From positions 16,448,001 through 16,512,000 of the forward strand of contig BSBN01000187.1 in assembly GCA_027924645.1 (NCBI GenBank): DNA of 64,000 nt, given 5' to 3'. Source of the DNA: Cunninghamia lanceolata (Eukaryota > Streptophyta > Pinopsida > Cupressales > Cupressaceae). Within the stretch, counting starts at the first letter, position 1. Each line of letters opens with the position of its first letter. This document shows positions 1 to 11,531 of the stretch, in pieces. Made by a program: the position numbers and the translations under genes. Below the pieces are notes generated by a model. That model did no database searches. It was given only the letters and a program-made list of their open reading frames with translations, and was not told where the DNA came from.

Positions 1-90
1 ACATGCAGAGAATGAAATTAGGACCACATTTAAATAGTAAATCATTCAACTATTTATAAGATAAACTTTCTTTAATTAAACATTTTATTT

Positions 91-783
91 TTATTTTGAG
101 GTAAAATGGGATGGATACAAGCCTATAACTAAAAGATTAGCTATGTCAACAAACCAAGGTGCAGTAGAGGAGATAGCAAAAAGATGTTCATCTATGAACC
201 TGTCCTCCACTGGTTGATTTTCTCCTCCTATATGCAATCTTGACAAAAAATCAACAACCAAATTAAACTTTCCTGGATTATCAACTATGGTAATATCAAA
301 TTCTTGCAATAGCAATAACCACCTGATGATCCTTGCACCAACTACTGGTTTATTCATTAGGTACTTGATGGCTGCATGATCAGTGTGTACAAATATTTTA
401 TATCCAGTGATGTAATGCCTGAACTTGTTTATAGCATAGATGACTACCAAGAATTATTTTTCAGTTGTGGTGTAATTTTTTTTTGTAGAGGTAAAGTTTT
501 TACTAATGTAATAAATGGCATCCATACTCTCTCCTTCCTCCTTTTGTCCTAAAATTGCCTCAATAGATTCATTTGAAGCATCAGTCTGTATGTGAAATGG
601 CAAAGCCCAATTAAGTCCTCTCAAGATTGGTGTGACAGTAAGCTTCTCTTTCAAGGTTTCAAGTGCTAATTGACATTCTTCTATCCATAGAAATTTTGTG
701 TCTTTGTTAAGCAGGGTAAACAAGGGGCCATGTATTCTACTGAAATTTTCTATGAATCTCCTATAGTAGCCTACATGACCCAA
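91..783 (-). pseudogene. Athila-like RNase H region of pol
   Basis: Two open stretches (783-454 and 450-91), broken by one TAA at 454, give the RT connection and RNase H. Visible motifs are GHVGYYRRFIENFS at the start, IQTDASN (first catalytic Asp of RNase H), TTEK, and HTDHAAIKYL near the end, followed by the start of the linker to integrase. The role would be degrading the RNA strand during reverse transcription. The reading continues past 91 toward the window edge with several stops, so the integrase start can only be guessed. Confidence 0.85.
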
Positions 784-801
784 AAAACTTCTAACATCTG
801 T

Positions 802-1685
802 CTAGTTTTTGGGTGAAGGCAACTGTGTGATCACTTCTATCTTGTTTTGATCCACTTTGATCCCCTTTGCTGAAATGTGGTGTCCTAAAACAATTCCTTC
901 CTCCACCATCATAAAGCACTTTTCATGGCTAAGGGATAATTGATTTTTCTCACAGCATTTCAGTACTTTCTCGAGGTTTGTGAGAGCTTCTTCAAAATTA
1001 TCCCCATACACAGTAAAGTCATCCATATAGACCTCCATGCATTCATTAGCTAGTTCAGCAAAAATAGCTAAAACAAGTCTCTAAAATGTAGTTGGGGCAT
1101 TGCATAGTCCAAAGGGAAGAACTTTATAAGAAAAAGTTCCCCAAGAGTAGGTGAAGGTGGTTTTGTCTTGATCTTCAAGTGCTACTTGAATTTGATTATA
1201 CCCACTGAATCCATCTAGAAAAGAGAAATACTTTCTCCCAGCAAGGTTGTCCATTACTTGGTTAATGAATGGTAAGGGAAAGTAGTCCTTTTTTGTGGCC
1301 TTGTTGAGTTCTCTATAATCAATACAAACCCTCCATTTCTCATTCTTTTTAGGCACTATGGCAAGGGGTGAGACCCATTGACTATCTAAGATTGGATATA
1401 TAAACCCTGCTTGAAGTAATTTTTTATTTCAGTTTTGACAATGTCCTTTAAAGCAGGATTCAATCTTCTCTAGGGTTGTCTGATAGGTTTAATATCCTTA
1501 GTGTATATATGATGGGTACATTTCTCAAGAGGTATACCTTTCATATCTTGGTATTCCCAAGAAAAATCTGTTGAATGGGAAATCAGAAGTTGGATGAGTT
1601 TTTTTTCTTGATTTGTCGTTAACTGAGTATTGATATTAAGTGTTTTCCCTGGTAAAATCATGACCTTTTTTGTGATTTGATCCAT
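802..1685 (-). pseudogene. Athila-like reverse transcriptase region of pol
   Basis: Translation of the minus strand gives the PR-RT connector (SWEYQDMKGIP, 1685-1470), the palm block VCIDYRELNKAT, FLDGFSGYNQI, FGLCNAPTTF (1356-1081) and the catalytic box MEVYMDDFTVYG (1038-802). Both Asp of YMDD are kept. It would copy the element RNA into DNA in cytoplasmic particles. In-frame TAG stops at 1470, 1081 and 802 interrupt it, and frame is lost near 1,380-1,470, so no full enzyme can be made. Confidence 0.9.
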
Positions 1686-2059
1686 AGATGTATGTTAATC
1701 CATACATTGGAGTCATGGTATTGGGAGGACAAAAATGTGGAAGCAACATGTGGAAAGTGGCTAAATCTCTGTAAAAGGTTTCCCCATAAGGAATGATGTT
1801 GGCGAGGGTACAATGAGAAGAAGTACGAAGTTCTCTCCTAGAATCTTGGGTGAGCTCCATCACATCCTTATTGATTAGGATGTGAGTAATGTCTTCTGTT
1901 GTATCATAGTATATTTCTTATTTTAACTCTCCTAGATGTTCCTTGATGGTTAGCATAGCTACTAAGGCACTGTTGTCATTATTCTCTGGTTCATCCACCC
2001 ATACTCTTCCTATATAATGTATTGATGGTTTGGCTGGAGAATACAAAGATATTTTCTTT

Positions 2060-2482
2060 AAATCTATCCCATTAGAAATGACCATATCAGTTCAACAATC
2101 AATAGATTTTGTTGTTGTAGCCAGCCATGGTCTTCCTAAAATCAATGGATAAGCATTTCTCTAGTTTATAGGTTCTAATATCAGGAAGTCCACTAGAAAT
2201 TTCCAAGAATCTATCACAATTGGTACATCAGTGATTACTCCTTTTTGGAGCTGCTATTGATTGGTCAGCAAGTTGAAGAATTGTAGTTGTGGATTGGATA
2301 CTTGATAGAGCTAATTTGTCCATTGTGTGAACTATCATCACATTAATTGCTGCTCCCAAATCAACTAGACCATTTGAAATTTCTACCCGTGAGATAAAAA
2401 CATATATGATAGGATTTCCAGGGTCTCCATATTTTGGAAGGAGAATTTCTCCCATCAATAGATCTACTACTTTTCCTTCCAC
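2060..2482 (-). pseudogene. Athila-like retroviral-type aspartic protease region
   Basis: The segment contains VDLGAAINVM, the Athila form of the active-site block (usually DLGASINLMP), and further on, after a frame change near 2,230, a LILGRPWL block characteristic of the C-terminal half of gypsy proteases. It would mature the Gag-Pol polyprotein. The frame change and stops make it a relic. About 500 bp of PR-RT linker (1690-2060) follow, with weak coding character only. Confidence 0.75.
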
Positions 2483-3499
2483 CTGTATTGTGGAGGGAAA
2501 GTTTTTCTTTCTGCCCTGCGTTTTGATACAATACTGTTTAATGAACTAATTTAGTTCTAGTACATCTCTGATTGCCTAGAGAAGAGGGATTTAAATGTTT
2601 AGTTGCTTGATTTCTTGTAAAAGTTATGATTCTAGGTTGGTTTGGACTTGTTTTTGTAAGATCATTTTTTGGGGAACATACTATTTAAGCCATTCTGGGT
2701 ATGGTGCTAGTTTTTCCATCTCTGGAGCTCTTGTCAGGATTGTGTTTAGAAATGTTCTCTAGAGTTGGTCTTTTAGGAGAAACTCTGGAGTTGTCTAGGG
2801 ATGATTCTTCTAGCACTGTTTCGTTAGTAATCTCCTCCAGGGGTTGAGTGGATGAATTTTTAGGTTCCTCATCATTGGTTACTTCAACTATAGTTGGAGG
2901 AGATGGTCTTGGGAATGCTTTCCCAGAACACAGCTGGAGATTATTTGAATATATAGCATTAATTCCAGCCAAAATTTCTTGCTCTATCATGTAAACAACT
3001 GCTCTCTGTTTATTCCATGGGTTTGGTATAGGCTGAGCTGGTAAAGGTGGTTGGTTAACTGGTTCATTTTGTGCTTGACCTTGTGTGTTGGAGGGTCTAA
3101 TTAATAAATCTTGTTGTTGAGGTTGGAAACATCTAGGTTGTCCCTAGTATTGTTGATTATATCCCTATTGAGAACCCTATTGAGGTTGCATGTTTTGTGA
3201 TCCAAACTGTGGTGGCCACTGTTAATTTCCCCAAGGCTGATTTTGCCAATTTTGGTTCTGCCAATGTTGACTTGGCCAATCCTGTTGTCCCCAAGGAGGA
3301 TTATTCTGAGGCCCATGCCAAGTTGGATTCCACTTATTATTTCCCCAATTAGAAGGACCCCTATAAGAAGGCTAGTTTGGATACTGATTATAAGGGAAAT
3401 TCCTAGCTTATTTTTGTCCCACATAGTTCAATTCCTCTTCTATTACAACATTCTTCTTACTCAATCTTTTTAAGGCTAGAAGTTGACTACATTGACTGG

Positions 3500-4634
3500 T
3501 AGGATGTTCCCTATCATAGATCTAGCAAATCTCTGATTTGTCCAAAGGGCATTCTCTCAACAGATGCTTGTTTCTACACCTAGGACAATAGATGGAGAGT
3601 GGTTCAGTTGTTCTATTTTGATTAGATGTTCTAGTTTTTGCTTGAATCCCATCCAATGTAGTATTTAATTGGACCAAAATGTCTTTTTTTAAATTTACAA
3701 TCTCTTCCATTAACTGTCCTATTTCATTCTTCCCTTTAAAAGTTTTGAATGACCTCACTCCATTTTGGGTTCTAGAATAGTTCTTGTAGAGTTCTTCTAT
3801 GGCAGGTATATCCATTTTGTTGATATTTCCTTTTCCCATTAGATCCAGTGCCTATTTTGATTCTCTATCCAATCCTTTTACAAACAGGATTCTAGCCAAG
3901 GAGTGATCTACTGGGTTACCATACCTTCTTAAGGTAAAATTAAACCTGTCAACATAGTCCTCTAAGGTCTCTTTCTCTCCTTGCCTAATTTTAAACAATT
4001 TTTCATTTTTATTACTAGATCTACAGTAATCTTGGTATTTTTTCAAAAAATTTGTTTGCATCTAATCCCAAGAATGGATAGAATTCTGGGGTAAACCCAT
4101 AAACCATCTCATCACAAAATCTTTTAGAGTTGAAGGGAACAGTTTGAGTTTTTAGTTATCTAATCCATAATCATAAGTTTAGCAGACTACTTTGAATTCA
4201 AACAAAAACTGATCTGGATCCTCAAAAGAAAGTCCTCTAAAATTTGGCAGGTGTGCTGGTGAGATATTCTTCATAGGAGCATTGTCTCCAGCAGCCAAAA
4301 CAATAGGATATGAGAAGGTTCTTAGAGCCTGATTTTCCTCTTCTTCATGATTGTCATTATCTATGTTTAGTACTGGTTCTTCTCCCTAAAGTTCTAGGAA
4401 ATTAGCTTCTATCAAAGGATCTACCTGAAACTTTTGTTGTAATTCCTAGATATAATCAGCAAGTGGAAGATTTGCAGGGTCTAAGGGATTATTGATTTGT
4501 GGTGCAGTTTCTAGAGTAGGTTCTAGATTTCTTTCTTCAACAAGATCTTGTACCACCCCACTGCTTTCCCTTATGACTTGTTGTTGGGGTGTCTGCTTTA
4601 TATATCTTCCTTTGAAATCTCTAGCTCTAACCAT
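3500..4634 (-). pseudogene. Athila-like gag with CCHC zinc knuckle
   Basis: The frame opens with MVRARDFKGRY at 4634 and runs through a gag-type helical region (LFKIRQGEKETLEDYVDRFN, near 3,970) to a zinc knuckle CPRCRNKHLLREC near 3,540-3,580, in which the spacing is CX2CX4HX4C. Gag would form the particle and bind RNA. In-frame stops at 4446, 4062, 3852 and 3522 are all TAG. A Gag-protease linker with Ser/Pro/Glu-rich coding (2,990-2,685) follows. Confidence 0.8.
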
Positions 4635-4686
4635 ACAGATCTATCCTAAAAATTGTTTTAACTAAGTTTCCCTAATTAACACAATA

Positions 4687-4706
4687 CATCCTCGGCAATG
4701 GTGCCA
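4687..4706 (-). promoter_or_regulatory. Primer binding site, tRNA-Asp type
   Basis: On the minus strand this reads TGGCACCATTGCCGAGGATG, close to TGGCGCCGTTGCCGGGGA, the site used by Athila-type elements for tRNA-Asp. It sits 4 bases downstream of the LTR end at 4711, as expected for minus-strand DNA priming. Its mismatches are all of the G-to-A or C-to-T kind. Confidence 0.8.
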
Positions 4707-4710
4707 AAAA

Positions 4711-6032
4711 TGATAAGGTGTCATTGTACCTCATCATTTAATCTTTTTTCAGATGTCAAAATCTAGGGGCTATGTCCTTGGCTGTCTGCAACTAGGGATT
4801 CTACAGTTACCAGTTTTCCTAGCTAATCTTAACAGCTTTTATGAATTTGAAAAGATTAATCTATCTACTTACTAAATGAATTTAAGGAATGTTGAAAATA
4901 GAATTAAACAGGAAGTTACTTAAATCAATTTAAAAACAGTAACATGCATCTATCTATCAAAATTAGTAAAATACTTTTCACAACAAAATCTGAAGTAATA
5001 AAACAGTGGTACAAGCCTTCTGCCTTGGTGGTGAGAGTGGGCCCTTGCTCCATACCCTTGGGGATGAAGGCTATAGTAGAAAATTAGCACAAAAGAAGAA
5101 AATCACAACTAAACTCAATCCAATTCCATTCACTTTACATTCATGAAAAATATTGATATCATAGAACTGAGATTACTCAGAATTAGAATAACCAAATCAT
5201 CGTATCTTTCTTCTGTTGTTTCTATACATATTTATGAAAATGAGTGATGACATATCACTTATCTTATCTACTAGTTCTTCTATGAGATGACATCCATCTC
5301 TTTATTACACTAGCTGTCTACTTATGGAAAATAATCATGCAATAAAAGTAGACTGAGTGGAACAGAAGTCCACTTAGAATTCTAAGTTTGAGTCTTAATA
5401 CATTTGGGTAGCGAAGTCCTGAAAATATGGGTATTGAATCAGTTCTATCTGTAACTCATGCAAAAACTTTATAAAGATAAAAACTCTAGCAGTTTAACTA
5501 AAGATGACCCTCCACCACTCAGGTGATTATTTGAGTGAAATGAGGGGTATTATGATCACTGCTGAGAGCACTTGATCGATAGGTTATGCTGGAAATATGC
5601 CCTGCTCTCAAGAGGCACTAGAGATATTTGTCCCTGTCTACAGCTCCAGAGATATCTCTATAGCTCTGGAGATATCTTTGTAGCTCCAGAGATATCTCTG
5701 TAGCTTCGGAGATATCTATAGCTTTCTTTGTTTAGCTCCAGAGATGCTCCATACTCCCACCAAGTTCTAGAGAGGCTTCCCTCATTACTTCAAAACTTCT
5801 GGTGTCATGGTACTCTGGTATTGTCTCTGGAGATCATTGAAGACTATCCCCAGAGATGCAGAAAATTGTTGTTCCTAGAATCTACACCTGTTGATTCAAA
5901 AACAGAGAAGTTTCTGCATTTTTTCATCAATTCCATGCACATTAGTCTCTTAATCAGAAATTATGATCTTAAGTAATCTATCTGAATTAACATTAACTAG
6001 AACAATCTTGCTAGCTTATTTGGGTGCAAACA
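4711..6032 (-). repeat. 5' LTR of the Athila-like element (boundaries partly inferred)
   Basis: The inner edge (TGATAAGGTG on plus, next to the primer site) is clear. The outer edge is set at 6032, where TTTGGGTGCAAACA ends just before chromovirus coding sequence begins, giving TG...CA ends and about 1,322 bp. The partner LTR is outside the window, so the outer edge cannot be confirmed. No gene is seen inside; it holds a palindromic 20-bp tandem repeat. Confidence 0.6.
5642..5719. repeat. 20-bp palindromic tandem repeat in the Athila LTR
   Basis: Four head-to-tail copies of a unit like AGCTCCAGAGATATCTCTGT. The third copy contains the perfect 14-bp palindrome CAGAGATATCTCTG (5687-5700). Looser copies flank it on both sides (near 5,615 and 5,735). 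Confidence 0.85.
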
Positions 6033-6099
6033 TTAAGAAAGATGGGATCAGGAAGGAGAAAACGAGAGGTGAAAAGATGTATTTCATGGGTGCAACTTG

Positions 6100-6540
6100 G
6101 CACTCATCATCCTACACTAGAGAGCATTGGAGAAGTTAGATCATTTCATGGATTGGCTAGTTTCTACTAGAAGTTCATCAAAAATTTCAGTTCAGTTTGT
6201 AAGCCTATGATAGAGACAATGAGAGGTGACAAGAAAGACTTTAAGTGGACATAAGGAGCAGACAAAAGTTTTGAATTGTTGAAGAAGAAAGTGACAGACC
6301 AACCTATTTTAGCATTACTGGATTTTAATAAGGTATTTCAAATAGATTGTGATGCAAGTGGGTGTGCAATTGGAGCAGTGTTAAGTCAAGAAGGTAGACC
6401 TGTAGCATATTTTAGTGAAAAGTTGAATGATGCAAGGAGAAGATAATTAGTTTATGATCAAGAGTTCTATGCCATAATTCAAGCCTTGAAGAAGTGGAGA
6501 CATTACTTGTTGCCTAAGGAGTTTGTGTAAAGGTAAGTTG
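6100..6540 (+). pseudogene. Chromovirus RT end and RNase H, internally deleted
   Basis: The stretch encodes EVRSFHGLASFY, then [20 protein letters not shown] (RNase H start with catalytic Asp), YDQEFYAIIQALKKWRHYLL and LPKEFV. Right after this, compared with the chromovirus at 27.8 kb, about 45 bp including the expected DH motif are missing, and the frame breaks. Stops at several points confirm a relic. Confidence 0.85.
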
Positions 6541-6757
6541 AATCAAAGACATGAGATGGGTAGAGTTCATGTAGAGTTATACATTTGTATTGAAGCATAG
6601 GAGTGGAAAATCAAACAAAGTTGCATATGCATCGAGTAGGAGAAGGAACTTGCTGACAGAGATGAGAATTGAAGTGATAGGATTTGATGAATTGAAGAAC
6701 CTGTATGAGGGAGACACTGATTTTGTAGAACCTTGAAAAGCATGTAAGGAACCTGTT

Positions 6758-7966
6758 GTGACAGATAGGAGTAAATGGCTAGACTATTTCATTCAAGAAG
6801 ATATGTTGTTCAGAGGAAATCAGCTATGTATACCTAGAAGTTCAATGAGAGACAACTTGATCAAGGAGAAACACAGTGGTGGATTGGCAGGACATTTTGG
6901 CATTGACAAGACAATAGCATTGGTGAGTGAAAATTACTTTTGGCCTCATATGCATAAGGATGTTAGGAAAGTTGTGCTGAGTTGTAGATTTTGTCAAGTT
7001 GCAAAAGGAAATAGTCAGAATACTGGATTGTACAAACCTTTGACAGTACTGAAGAGACGTTGGGAAGATATAATTATGGACTTTGTGATGGGATTACCTA
7101 AGACATAGAGAGGACATGATTCTATATTTGTAGTGGTGGACAGATTTTCAAAGATGGCACATTTCATATCTTGTAAAAAGACAACTGATGCATTGCATGT
7201 AGCAGGCCTATTTTTCAAGGAGATTGTGAGATTTCAAGGATTACCTAAGAGCATAATTTCAAATAGAGATGCAATATTTCTTGGATATTTTTAGAAGACA
7301 CTTTGGAAGATGTAGACAGATTTGAAGTTTAGTTCATCTTTTCATCCACAGATTGATGGACAGATAGAGGTAGTGAATAGGAATTTGGGAAAATTGTTGA
7401 TTTGTTTGGTTGGAGATAAGGCAGGAAGTTGGGATTTGATTCTTTCACAAGAAGAGTTTGCATATAATAATTTAGTGAATAGGAGTACTGGAAGAACACC
7501 TTTTGAGATTTTTACTGGAGTAAACCCTAGAGGAATTGTAGAGTTGAGAGATTGCAGTATGGAAGAAAAGAGAAGTGTAGAAGCAGAAGAATTTACAGAT
7601 CACATGAAGGTAGTGCATAATCAGGTTAAGAAGCATTTGGAAGATATGATTAGCAAATATAAGGAGCAAGAAGATGAGAAGAGAAGACAGAAGGAATTTG
7701 TAGTTGGAGATGAAGTGATGGTGTACTTGAGAAAAGAAAGATTTCCAGTTGGGACATATAACAAGTTGAAGATGACAAAGTTTGGACCTTGTAGAATACT
7801 CAAGAAATTTGATTCAATCAATGCATATGAACTAGAACTACCAGAGACATTAGGTATTTCACCTATTTTCAACATTGCAGACCTATATCAGTATCATGAA
7901 GCAGAGCTCAATGACAGCATTGAAGAGGACTTGAAGAAGCAGTTACCCCAGCAAGCACTAGAGTAG
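6758..7966 (+). pseudogene. Chromovirus integrase
   Basis: Begins with the H2C2 zinc-binding part (HSGGLAGHFG ... CRFCQVAKG near 6,870-7,010), then the catalytic core ([34 protein letters not shown]) holding the expected Asp, Asp and Glu. The C-terminal part (7322-7966, 214 residues open) contains the GPCRILKKF...YELELP block that precedes the chromodomain. It would insert the cDNA into chromatin. Stops at about 7,108, 7,291 and 7,316 break the core. Confidence 0.9.
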
Positions 7967-8090
7967 ATTGAAGACAATTTAGATAGCAGAGTTGGGCGCA
8001 GAACTAGAGGAAGACAATACAAAGAATACTTTGTGAAGTGGAAAGGCAGACTGGAAGAAGATTCATTGTGGATTCTCAGGATGAGGTGGA
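7964..8090 (+). pseudogene. Chromodomain at the C-terminus of chromovirus integrase
   Basis: After a TAG at 7964 the frame continues as IEDNLDSRVGRRTRGRQ then YKEYFVKWKGRLEEDSLW, the three-strand core of a chromodomain (family form YLVKWKG...ATWE). In chromoviruses this domain guides integration to particular histone marks. Confidence 0.8.
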
Positions 8091-8155
8091 CCATCTTGGT
8101 TTTTCTCTAGCCCCAGCAAAGTGAGGGACTCACTTTTTTCAATAACCCTAGATGT

Positions 8156-8943
8156 CTGATGTAGGAGCATCCCTAGTTCAAGAGCAATCTTGTATCAACC
8201 AAAAACATTTACATTTCAATTTGTTTCTTTCCAGTTCAGTTCAGGTAGTTCAGTCAGTAGTATTTTCTATATTTTGGTTTGAATTCTACCACAATTGCAT
8301 TTTAGATCTTGTGGAGATGGACTTAGCATATAGATTCATTCATCTACAACATATCCAAAATTTAGAGCATTTGAATCAAGTACCAAAAAGTTATCACTAT
8401 CAAAAGATCAATTATTTTCTCATAACAAAGCATCCTGACAATCTTAGACACATCAACTAAAGGAGAAGACTTGCAGAGCATTTCTTGATCTATGGATCCA
8501 AATGACACATCATTCACTGATCATTGGTCCATGGTTGACCTTCCTTGAGATCTGCACATCATTCCATGCATTTACGGAGGAGTTCTTAATGTTTAGGTCT
8601 AACCTATCTATGTACACACGTTACAACTCTTCATTGGAGTTTGTGATCATCCTTGGCCAACGCAGAGGGATCTATTGTTCCAGAGATGATATATTGATGT
8701 AATAGATGCCTAGGAAAGTAGTTAACAATTGCTTTCATAGTTGATAGTTTGGATTTTGCATGGAGGAGCTTCAAAGCTATATGTTGTGCATATTGTGATA
8801 TTTTGTAATCAAGCCTGTGAGCCCTAGTTGTAAGCCCGCATATTGCAAGCAAATCTATATTTGAATTTTATGATATACTAAATGACTAAATCCACATTTG
8901 TTTCATATCTTTGAGTTGTTTCTGTTGTGTTACTCTTGCTGCA
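8156..8943 (+). repeat. 3' LTR of the first chromovirus
   Basis: Starts TGATGTAGGAGCATCC, like the LTRs at 16,027 and 29,516, right after the end of the integrase frame. The end at 8943 (CTTGCTGCA) is inferred from a terminal CA and from copia gag coding that resumes just after it. Only the first 50 bases match the second chromovirus LTR by eye. Small ORFs inside it are not genes. Confidence 0.65.
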
Positions 8944-9640
8944 TGGTCTAGATAGTTCACCCTGTGAACCCTCCTACCATGACTGCACCACATCATCTCT
9001 AACATAGTAAATATTTCTTACCATCTTTCCTTTACTTTCATTGATTTTCAAGGCTCTGTTAGGACATCTTGAAGCATAGTGATCAATTTTACCACAATTG
9101 AAGCATTTGAAGGGTAACTTACCTTTGAACTTTCCTCTAATACCCATTTTTATTCTTCTTGCAAATTTGGCTTGAAGCTCTACAAAATCTTCTTCATCTG
9201 ATTCCAAAACATATTTATCTAATCTAGAAGTCTTTTCTTCCTTGGCCTTGAAAGTAGCCTCAATTTTTACAGAGCCGTCAGTAGTACCAAACTCTCGCAT
9301 CTCAAAAGCAGTTAGCTTACCAAGCAATTGATCTTTTGAAAGCTTGCCCATATCAAACAACTCTTCAATGGTAGATACCTTGTGACTATAAGATTTGGGA
9401 AGAGTTCTGAGTATCTTATCTATAACATCCTTATCCTTTAATTCTCTACCAAGACCCTGAATGCTGCTGACAACTTCATCAATCTTATGTAACTTGTTAT
9501 GTTCTCATCTTTAGCCATTTGCATGGTTTTATATGTGGTCTTTAAGTTCTGCATCTTGGCCTTCTTAATAGATGCATCACCTTCCTAGATTTTATACAAT
9601 ATCAATTTCACATTCACTTAATCTAACTCCTTATTTTGTT
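8944..9640 (-). pseudogene. Copia gag remnant with zinc knuckle
   Basis: Minus-strand translation gives LPKSY-HKVSTIEELFDMGK, LTAFEMREFGTTDGS and the knuckle CFNCGKIDHYASRCP near 9,060-9,110. This is the same gag type as the copias at 57.3-58.4 kb and 43.3-44.1 kb. The knuckle has D where G usually precedes H. The N-terminal part is lost and the frame runs directly into LTR-like sequence at about 9,640. The rest of pol should lie left of the chromovirus, outside the window. Confidence 0.85.
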
Positions 9641-10905
9641 ATGAACATTAAACATCAATAGCAGAATCAAAACATGAACATGTCAACACCACACACATGA
9701 ACACAAGATTTTTACGTGGAAAACCCTAAACAGGGAAAAACCATGGTGAGTGTTAGCTCATAATATAATGTAGTAACAATAGTGAATATCAAAAGAGGCT
9801 CACTATCAGGGGTTGGCTCACTATCATGTTTGGCTCACTACTAGGGTGAAATGATATAGTAGCATCTACACCGTGCTTGAGTTTAGTTCCATTGAAGTGC
9901 AATATATCTGCTCTGCTCTGCTCTTCTTTTACAATTCGCACCTTATCTTTTCATCTTTACAAATTTTCACCTAATTCATAAATTTATTACATACATTTAT
10001 ACCTATCATCAAACTTGGAATGTACATCAAGGTCAGCATTACAATCTACAACCATTGGAACTATCTCCAAGGTTGGCATACATACAAAAAAAAGGATTAA
10101 ACCTCAACAAACTTGTGGGGTAGATGAATGAAGGATGAATATATCATAGCTTAGCTCAGACCTGAATACATCTTCACATGCTTGGACACACTTCTACAAT
10201 CCATGAATCACCTCCACAACAAGTGTGACAAACTAGGTTGGCCAAAACTTATACACATATCAAGAACACTTAGAATCATGCTTGCAAGCTCTTCATTGTA
10301 ACTTGCAGATCAAGCACATGCCTTCAAAACATTCTTGAGACATCTACAAACAACATATAATCACTTGGGAGACAACAAGTCCAACCGCAACATATCTCAC
10401 TTGAAGACAACAAATATCACTTGAAGACAACAAATATCACTTAAAGATACATCTCATACTACTTCTCAACAAACACTTTCAAACTCTGCTAATCACTAAC
10501 TTGCCTTCTGAAGCACCAAATAACAAATCCTTTGGAATGAAGATAATTAAGGACCTTATAATCTTAATTCTAGAACCACCAAGCTAAAATCTAATCTGCA
10601 AATAAATAAGGAGCAAAACACTTTCTCCCTATCACTCTGCACACATTGCTAGGCATAGTCTTCAAACTAGTGAATAGAACTTCTTTTGCATAGTGATCCA
10701 GACCACCAAATTCTAGATTTAGCATCTTCAAACACTCTCTAAATCATATCCAAAGCTCATACTCTAGTCTTCACTACAGATAAAATGAAGAGAACAATAC
10801 TCAGACAATGTTCCGCAAACAATCAACAAACAACAATATTAGAAGATGCAGTTGGCACCAATGACAACACAAACATGTTAACACCAATGACAACACCAAT
10901 TAGCA
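9641..10905 (-). repeat. Remnant copia LTR
   Basis: Contains the landmarks of the copia LTRs elsewhere in the window: ACGTGGAAAACCCTAAACAG near 9,715 (compare GACGTGGAAACCCGGTTGAG at 38,577) and a run of AATGACAACAC near the far end (10,860-10,895, compare 39,655). The G-rich terminal part next to the gag is deleted. A 22-bp unit (TCACTTGAAGACAACAAATA) is repeated about three times at 10,398-10,450. No gene is seen. Confidence 0.6.
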
Positions 10906-10957
10906 CATACTTGAAACAAACATGTCTTGAGGACAAGACATGGTTTAAGTTTGGGAT
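10906..10957 (+). pseudogene. Tail of a gypsy element before its LTR
   Basis: TGTCTTGAGGACAAGACATG followed by GTTTAAGTTTGGGATG is the conserved 3' end found just upstream of the LTR in many plant gypsy elements, including its polypurine stretch. The rest of that element's pol is not present here. Confidence 0.6.
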
Positions 10958-11531
10958 GATGTTAGTAGGGAGAGAGTTGGCCTAATGATTCATAATAGAT
11001 CTAGTTAAAAACTTGAAAGGGTGGCTAATCCATTCTCATTAGGTCAAAAATATGAAAGGATATCCTAATGAGTATCAATGGTGAAAACCTACAAAGGGTA
11101 CTAAAGGATTGATTAGAAGGATCATCTTATGAATGTGGAAGGAAGTAGAAGTCACCACAAACATAACAAACAACATTGTGATACCCTCAAACACTTTGTG
11201 ATGACTCGAGAAGGGAATAACCATGAAGCAAAAAGACTAGGGACACATCCCTATGTATAAGAAGCTTGTTATAGTAGCTTAGATGTATTGCATAGAAGGA
11301 GAAGATGATAATACAATAAGAAGACAAAAGATAAGGAGAGATAGAGATAAAGAGATATGTAATAGAAGATATATGAGAACTATGTGATAACTTCTTACTT
11401 ATGTGTATGATTAATGTATATTGGAAGTTAATGGAGACTTTATTATACATGGTGTATGGTATATATATGTATTTATATTTCTTTCATTTATTCAATAATC
11501 CATTACATATTTACTCTTCTTTTCATACATC
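10958..11531 (+). repeat. Solo or 3' LTR of a gypsy element
   Basis: TGATGTTAGTAGGGAG follows the polypurine stretch directly, and a plausible end is ...CTTTTCATACATCA at 11531. There is an AT-rich stretch with TATATATATG near 11,462. No second copy is in the window, so the far end is inferred. Confidence 0.5.

Larger units (their letters stand above)
1..6032 (-). mobile_element. Athila-like Ty3/gypsy retrotransposon, degenerate, 3' end outside window
   Basis: Read on the minus strand the order is LTR (4711-6032), primer binding site, gag with zinc knuckle, protease, reverse transcriptase, RNase H. The integrase and 3' LTR would lie left of base 1. The RT carries the YMDD box and the FGLCNAP motif typical of the Athila/Tat branch, and no chromodomain is seen. 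The primer site matches tRNA-Asp, as usual for Athila. Many in-frame stops and some frameshifts show it is dead. The element appears to be inserted in the plus-strand chromovirus that resumes at 6,033. The Athila rather than Tat assignment rests on the MDDF-VYG context and is moderately sure. Confidence 0.85.
6033..8943 (+). mobile_element. Chromovirus-type Ty3/gypsy, 3' half
   Basis: Plus-strand coding begins abruptly after the Athila LTR in the middle of RT (EVRSFHGLASFY) and continues through RNase H, integrase and a chromodomain to a 3' LTR at 8,156. The missing gag, protease and RT palm should lie left of the Athila element, outside the window. It is very similar in order and sequence to the chromovirus at 16,027-30,753, and its LTR starts with the same TGATG...GAGCATCC motif, so both belong to one family or to close families. 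Confidence 0.85.
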
